Below are positions 6,445-9,679 of a stretch of DNA of 9,679 nucleotides, in pieces (positions within the stretch are counted from its first letter, which is position 1; each line of letters starts with the position of its first letter). The DNA is from Lentisphaeraceae bacterium. GTDB taxonomy: Bacteria > Verrucomicrobiota > Kiritimatiellia > RFP12 > DVOR01. The stretch lies in NCBI GenBank assembly GCA_004555175.1, contig SFJE01000049.1, forward strand, positions 1-9,679, in the 5' to 3' direction. The notes under the pieces were generated by a model. The model was not told the DNA's origin. It saw only the letters and a program-made list of their open reading frames with translations, and made no database searches. A program made the position numbers and the translations under genes.

Positions 6445-7752
6445 TTACGCTTCGCCCCCGCGCATCCCATACTTGCGGATGAGCCGCTGGAGATAGGCCC
6501 GCTCAATCCCCGCGCTCCGGGCCGACTGCGAAATATTCTGCGCATTGCGGGCCAAAAGATCGCTCAAATACTGCCGCTCAAAGGCCTCAATGACGGCAAC
6601 CTTCACATCTTTGAAGGGCCGATCTGCCGCCACGCTAGCGCCCAATGGCTGTGCCGCCTCGGTCGTTTCCGCCGCCTGCGCGCTCTGCAAAAAGGCCCCC
6701 AAATCCGCCGGAATGTGCCCCAAGGCGTGCAACCGCTCGACCATCGTCCGCAGCTCGCGGATATTCCCCGGCCAATCATAGCGCCGCAGGAAGGCCAAGG
6801 TCGAGGGCTGCTCCCCCCACGCCAGCAATTCATCGCCCACCTTCAGCCGCTCGGAGAGTGAACGCAACAAGAGCGGAATATCATCGCGTCGCCGTCGCAA
6901 TGGCGGCATCTCAATAACCACGACCGCGAGCGCCAGGAAGAGCGCGCTTAAGAACTCTCCGCTCCGCGCCAACTCGGGCAACGGGGCCTTGCTCGCGGCG
7001 ATAAAGCGCACATCCCGGCGTGTCTCCACCGCCCGCAGAAGCAGGGGCTGCGCTTCGGCCGGCAGGCGGTTGAGCGAATCGATAAAGAGCGTTCCGCCAC
7101 TGGCAAGGTCGAGCGCGCTACGCACCTGCCCATCGCCAAAGAGCTCTCGCCGCGCCCGCTCAAAGGTGTCAAAGCCATTACAATCAAGCACGATGAAGGG
7201 CTCGTTGGCGCGGGCGCTCTCGAGGTGAATATCGCGCGCCAGCTCCTCCTTGCCGGTCCCGCTCTCCCCCAAGATGAGCACGGGCTGATCGCACGCCGCG
7301 GCCTGTTCGGCCAAGAGAAAGACATGGCGAATCTGCGGCGAACGCCCCACGCTCCGCCCAAACTGCTCGCGCGGACTGACGGTCAGCTCCGGCCGCTCCT
7401 TCACCAACGGTACCACCAACCGCGTCCGCCCCAGCTGCACCTCGGTGTTCGGGGCTAGCCGCGCCGAGGAGACCTTGACGCCCTCAATTCCCGTGCCGTT
7501 GGTGGAGCCCAAGTCGCGAATCAGCAGCCCGCCGTGGCCGTCAGAGGCAATCTCGCAGTGATGGCGCGAGACGGTGGAATCGGCAATCGAGAGGTCGTTC
7601 GAGAGCCCCGAACCAATGGTATAAGGAAGGCGCGCGATAACATACTCTCGCCCCTCCAACGGCCCGGCGGTCACCAACAGGCGTGGTCGCTCCCCCGTGG
7701 TCACACTCGGGACCACCGTCGGTAACACAATCGTCTGCTCTTCGTGCTGCAT
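6445..7752 (-). CDS. FHA-AAA+-Fis regulator, degenerate NtrC-family (bEBP) protein
   Basis: A 435-residue protein. An FHA domain covers about 24-115 (YTIGSGLSND, SRHHCEI at 62-68, DLGSTNGT at 80-87); the arginine usually following IG is a serine. The NtrC-type AAA+ domain (about 132-345) keeps Walker A, GESGTGKE (162-169), and YDWPGNIREL (325-334). Several parts needed for sigma-54 activation are gone. ELFG (203-206) runs into GGTLFID after only 12 residues, with no GAFTGA loop. Walker B is FIDS rather than FLDE. The FRxDLxxRL arginine-finger segment is FLSALFLAL (267-275). A Fis-type helix-turn-helix ends the protein (about 385-428, NISQSARSAG then YLQRLIRKYG). It may act without sigma-54 as a phospho-responsive DNA-binding regulator (inference). 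ATG 7752 is chosen because upstream codons lie before the promoter and then overlap nth. Confidence 0.88.
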   Translation of the reverse strand: MQHEEQTIVLPTVVPSVTTGERPRLLVTAGPLEGREYVIARLPYTIGSGLSNDLSIADSTVSRHHCEIASDGHGGLLIRDLGSTNGTGIEGVKVSSARLAPNTEVQLGRTRLVVPLVKERPELTVSPREQFGRSVGRSPQIRHVFLLAEQAAACDQPVLILGESGTGKEELARDIHLESARANEPFIVLDCNGFDTFERARRELFGDGQVRSALDLASGGTLFIDSLNRLPAEAQPLLLRAVETRRDVRFIAASKAPLPELARSGEFLSALFLALAVVVIEMPPLRRRRDDIPLLLRSLSERLKVGDELLAWGEQPSTLAFLRRYDWPGNIRELRTMVERLHALGHIPADLGAFLQSAQAAETTEAAQPLGASVAADRPFKDVKVAVIEAFERQYLSDLLARNAQNISQSARSAGIERAYLQRLIRKYGMRGGEA

Positions 7753-7759
7753 ACTTGGG

Positions 7760-7768
7760 AGTATAGCA
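7760..7768 (-). promoter_or_regulatory. Extended -10 promoter of the regulator operon, predicted leaderless
   Basis: Read on the minus strand: TGC-TATACT. The transcription start is predicted at 7753, within one base of ATG 7752. No ribosome binding site lies between, so a leaderless mRNA is expected. This promoter probably serves the regulator, ruvA, the lipoprotein, the coiled-coil genes and dus. Confidence 0.55.
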
Positions 7769-7775
7769 TAATGGT

Positions 7776-7790
7776 GCTCGCTAAGCGAGC
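7776..7790. promoter_or_regulatory. 15-bp palindrome over the -35 region of the regulator promoter
   Basis: GCTCGCT (7776-7782) and AGCGAGC (7784-7790) form a perfect dyad around one base. It overlaps the expected -35 and spacer of the promoter at 7760-7768, so an operator, possibly autoregulatory, is plausible. The one-base loop argues against an RNA terminator hairpin, and there is no T-run. Confidence 0.4.
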
Positions 7791-7841
7791 AGAGGACGAA
7801 GGCGTGATGACCGTCCGCGCGTCTGTCCTCTACCTTCTGCC

Positions 7842-8531
7842 CTATGCCCGCTGCGCATGTAGCGGGCACAGATGTCCGATTGGGCAGCCATCGCACTTCG
7901 GGCCGATGGGCTTGCAGCGCGTCTGACCAAAGGAGACAAAGATGGCATTCCAATCCATCCAGAGGCGTTCGGGCAGCAGCTTGCGCAGGGCCATCTCCGT
8001 CTCCAGCGGGGTCTTGGTCTTCACTAACCCCAGGCGATTGTTAATGCGGTGGACATGGGTGTCCACGCAAATCGCCGGCAGATGGAAGGCGAGGGCGACC
8101 ACGAGGTTCGCCGTCTTACGCCCCACGCCCGGCAGCTCCACAAGCTCCTCGACGGTGTGGGGGATGACCCCGCCAAAGCGCTCGCGCAGAACCTTCGGCA
8201 GCGCCTTGAGGTGCTGAGCTTTGGCGTGATAGAAGCCCACTGGGAAGATGAGCTCTTCAATCTCCTCAATAGAGAGGCGCTCGAGGGCCTCGGGGTTGGG
8301 AGCCACCGGGAAGAGCCGCCCGATAGCCGCTGCGGTCGTCTGGTCCTTCGTCCGCGCCGAGAGCAGGGTCCCCACCAGAATGCGATAGGGATCCTGCGTC
8401 TGGGCGGCCACCAAGTCCATAATCGGCGCCTGGACTTCGCCAAAAGCGCGCTTGAGGGCTAGGTGGATTTCGTCGAGGAGCGCCTCGGAGGGGCGCTTAG
8501 AAGCCCGCTTCGTTGCAGAGGGCCGAGACAT
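7842..8531 (-). CDS. nth: Endonuclease III (DNA glycosylase/AP lyase)
   Basis: A 229-residue, full-length enzyme that removes oxidised pyrimidines and cleaves the abasic strand in base excision repair. The helix-hairpin-helix is LPGVGRKTANLVV (133-145), with catalytic K139; the catalytic aspartate is D157 in VDTHVHRINNRLG. The four iron-sulfur cysteines, 206, 213, 216 and 222, have the C-x6-C-x2-C-x5-C spacing. The early helix reads LLSARTKDQTT (57-66) where E. coli has LLSAQATD. Start: ATG 8531 gives a normal N-terminus and has TAAGG nine or so bases upstream; the longer frame from 8606 lies inside argF. The 5' end overlaps the argF stop by 35 bases, so the two are translationally coupled. 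The product is cytoplasmic, and there is no metabolic link to argF. Confidence 0.95.
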   Translation of the reverse strand: MSRPSATKRASKRPSEALLDEIHLALKRAFGEVQAPIMDLVAAQTQDPYRILVGTLLSARTKDQTTAAAIGRLFPVAPNPEALERLSIEEIEELIFPVGFYHAKAQHLKALPKVLRERFGGVIPHTVEELVELPGVGRKTANLVVALAFHLPAICVDTHVHRINNRLGLVKTKTPLETEMALRKLLPERLWMDWNAIFVSFGQTRCKPIGPKCDGCPIGHLCPLHAQRA

Positions 8532-9501
8532 AGAGCGCCTTAATCGTGTGCATCCGGTTTTCGGCCTCATCGAAGACCTTGGAGAAGGGCGCCTCGAAGA
8601 CCTCATCGGTCACTTCCAGCGCGCCAGTCTCCTTGGAGACCTCGGTATTACGGTCGTGGAAGGCGGGCAGGCAGTGCAGGAAGATCAGCTCGCCGCCGAG
8701 GTTTCCGGTGGCTTCGCAGAGGGCCTGGTTGATCTGATAGGGGCGCAGAAGCGCCAGACGCTCGGCCTTCTTATCCTCTTCTCCCATCGAGACCCACACA
8801 TCGGTGTAGAGCACATTCGCGCCCTTGACCCCGGCCTTGGGATCGGTTTCCACCCGAACCGTGCAACCATTCTTGGCGGCAATGGCGCGCGCCTCCTCCA
8901 CCAACTCATCCGCCGGGAAGAGTTCGCGCGGGGTGACATTCACAAAGTTGATCCCCGCCTTGGCGCAGCCCATCATCAGCGAGTTGGCCACATTGTTGCG
9001 CCCATCGCCCACATAGGCCATCGTCTTGCCGCGCACCTCGCCAAAGGCTTCGCGCATCGTCATCATATCGGCTAGGAACTGCGTGGGGTGGCTCTCGTCA
9101 GTGAGGCCATTCCACACCGGCACACCCGAGCGCGCGGCCAGCGTCTCCACCGTGCTCTGCGCAAAACCGCGGAAAAGAATCCCATCAAAGAGCCGCCCAA
9201 GCACACGCGCGGAGTCGGCCACCGATTCCTTCACGCCAAAGTGCGTGTCATGCCCCGTGAGGAACTCGGCATTCCCGCCCTCGTCGCGGACCGCAATGGC
9301 CGCCGAGTTACGAGTGCGCGTGGAACTCTTCTCGAAGATCAACGCAATATTCCGCCGGCGAAGCAACTCCCCGCGAATCCCTGCGCGGCGACGCGCCTTC
9401 AGCGCCATCGCCAGATCCACCATATAATGAAGCTCCGCATCGGAGAGCGAACGGATATTGAGCAACGACCGCCCCAACAGGGCGTGATTCAGTTCGAACA
9501 T
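8497..9501 (-). CDS. argF: Ornithine carbamoyltransferase
   Basis: A 334-residue protein, the same length as E. coli ArgI. It makes citrulline from ornithine and carbamoyl phosphate in arginine biosynthesis. Carbamoyl-phosphate binding residues are in STRTR (60-64) and HPTQ (138-141). Ornithine-binding and closing-loop motifs are DVWVSMGEE (234-242) and FLHCLPAFHD (274-283), the latter with the catalytic cysteine C277. The ending (VFDEAENRMHTIKALYVSAL) is also typical. After STRTR the usual C-S-F-E reads N-S-A-A, a modest deviation. ATG 9501 has AGGA about eight bases upstream; the longer in-frame start at 9618 precedes the promoter. A catabolic arcB role cannot be excluded, but no arcA or arcC lies nearby and argF is favoured. 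It overlaps nth. Confidence 0.95.
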   Translation of the reverse strand: MFELNHALLGRSLLNIRSLSDAELHYMVDLAMALKARRRAGIRGELLRRRNIALIFEKSSTRTRNSAAIAVRDEGGNAEFLTGHDTHFGVKESVADSARVLGRLFDGILFRGFAQSTVETLAARSGVPVWNGLTDESHPTQFLADMMTMREAFGEVRGKTMAYVGDGRNNVANSLMMGCAKAGINFVNVTPRELFPADELVEEARAIAAKNGCTVRVETDPKAGVKGANVLYTDVWVSMGEEDKKAERLALLRPYQINQALCEATGNLGGELIFLHCLPAFHDRNTEVSKETGALEVTDEVFEAPFSKVFDEAENRMHTIKALYVSALCNEAGF

Positions 9502-9527
9502 CGTCGGATTCCTTTCAGAAAACGCGC

Positions 9528-9536
9528 AGTATAGCA
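9528..9536 (-). promoter_or_regulatory. Extended -10 promoter of argF-nth
   Basis: TGC-TATACT on the minus strand, identical in nine bases to the regulator promoter at 7760-7768. The start is predicted near 9521. Unlike the leaderless cases, a leader of about 20 bases remains, and it holds the AAAGGA ribosome binding site (9511-9516). Confidence 0.6.
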
Positions 9537-9591
9537 CAAGTTGTTGCGCGCTGCCGCGTTGCATCGGTGCTGCGCTCGCTCGCGCGAGTTG

Positions 9592-9597
9592 TATAAT
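9592..9597 (+). promoter_or_regulatory. Possible divergent -10 element
   Basis: TATAAT on the plus strand, preceded by TTG but with no convincing -35 hexamer. If active, it would direct a transcript off the right edge, starting near 9604 and carrying the hairpin at 9645-9673 in its leader. A single hexamer is weak evidence. Confidence 0.25.
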
Positions 9598-9644
9598 CAA
9601 CCCGAAACTTTTTACCACCGTGCAATTCGTGTGGAAAAAGGGTA

Positions 9645-9673
9645 TAAGGGGAAGAACGGAGTTCGTCCCCTTA
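9645..9673. terminator. Strong hairpin, candidate terminator
   Basis: TAAGGGGAAGAAC (9645-9657) pairs with GTTCGTCCCCTTA (9661-9673), 12 of 13 positions matching, with a three-base loop. On the minus strand a TTTTT run follows about five bases after the stem, so it could end a minus-strand gene entering from the right edge. If the plus-strand promoter is real, it could instead be a leader structure. Confidence 0.4.
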
Positions 9674-9679
9674 CCTCCC

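Noticed and set aside
7753..7953. A 67-residue N-terminal extension of the regulator
   Set aside because: It overlaps nth on the same strand, crosses the promoter and contains no recognised domain. The FHA domain follows ATG 7752 directly.

Overview
This looks like a bacterial chromosome segment. Most of it (about 1,200 to 9,679) is GC-rich, with G or C favoured at third codon positions and genes tightly packed on the minus strand. The first 900 bases or so are clearly A/T-rich and look acquired. Housekeeping genes (ornithine carbamoyltransferase, endonuclease III, RuvA, a tRNA-dihydrouridine synthase), a lipoprotein signal peptide and an NtrC-type regulator fit a diderm-like bacterium. I cannot name a phylum from the sequence.

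Layout. (1) 1-886, minus: 5' part of an A/T-rich gene for an AlbA_2 (Schlafen/RecG-related) DNA-binding protein, cut by the window edge. (2) 887-1409: a non-coding stretch of 523 bases. It holds the promoter of that gene, a perfect 10-bp GC hairpin, and four head-to-tail 22-bp units (1264-1351) each built on the dyad AAGAC-CCC-GTCTT, just before a recombinase gene. (3) 1410-2405, plus: a complete XerC/XerD-like tyrosine recombinase. (4) 2406-9501, minus: argF, nth, an FHA/AAA+/Fis regulator, ruvA, a lipoprotein, two coiled-coil proteins and dus, read in that order. Intergenic gaps are mostly 4 to 26 bases, and argF and nth overlap. (5) 9502-9679: upstream region of argF with a promoter and a strong hairpin at the edge.

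Operons. argF and nth share a promoter upstream of argF. The regulator has its own promoter and is likely cotranscribed with ruvA, the lipoprotein, the two coiled-coil genes and dus. Four promoters share an extended -10 (TG-N-TATAMT, mostly TATACT). In two of them it lies 6 to 7 bases before the ATG, which predicts leaderless mRNAs.

Most unusual points: (a) two related palindromic elements, with arms of GACAGT/GTCGACA units and an identical 17-base core, overlap both ends of dus and are read in frame as its N- and C-terminal tails; (b) the NtrC-like regulator keeps its FHA domain, Walker A and Fis helix-turn-helix but has lost the GAFTGA loop, the Walker B glutamate and both arginine fingers; (c) the tandem dyad array beside the tyrosine recombinase gene; (d) a GYF_2-like/coiled-coil protein paired with a small coiled-coil protein and a lipoprotein of unknown function.
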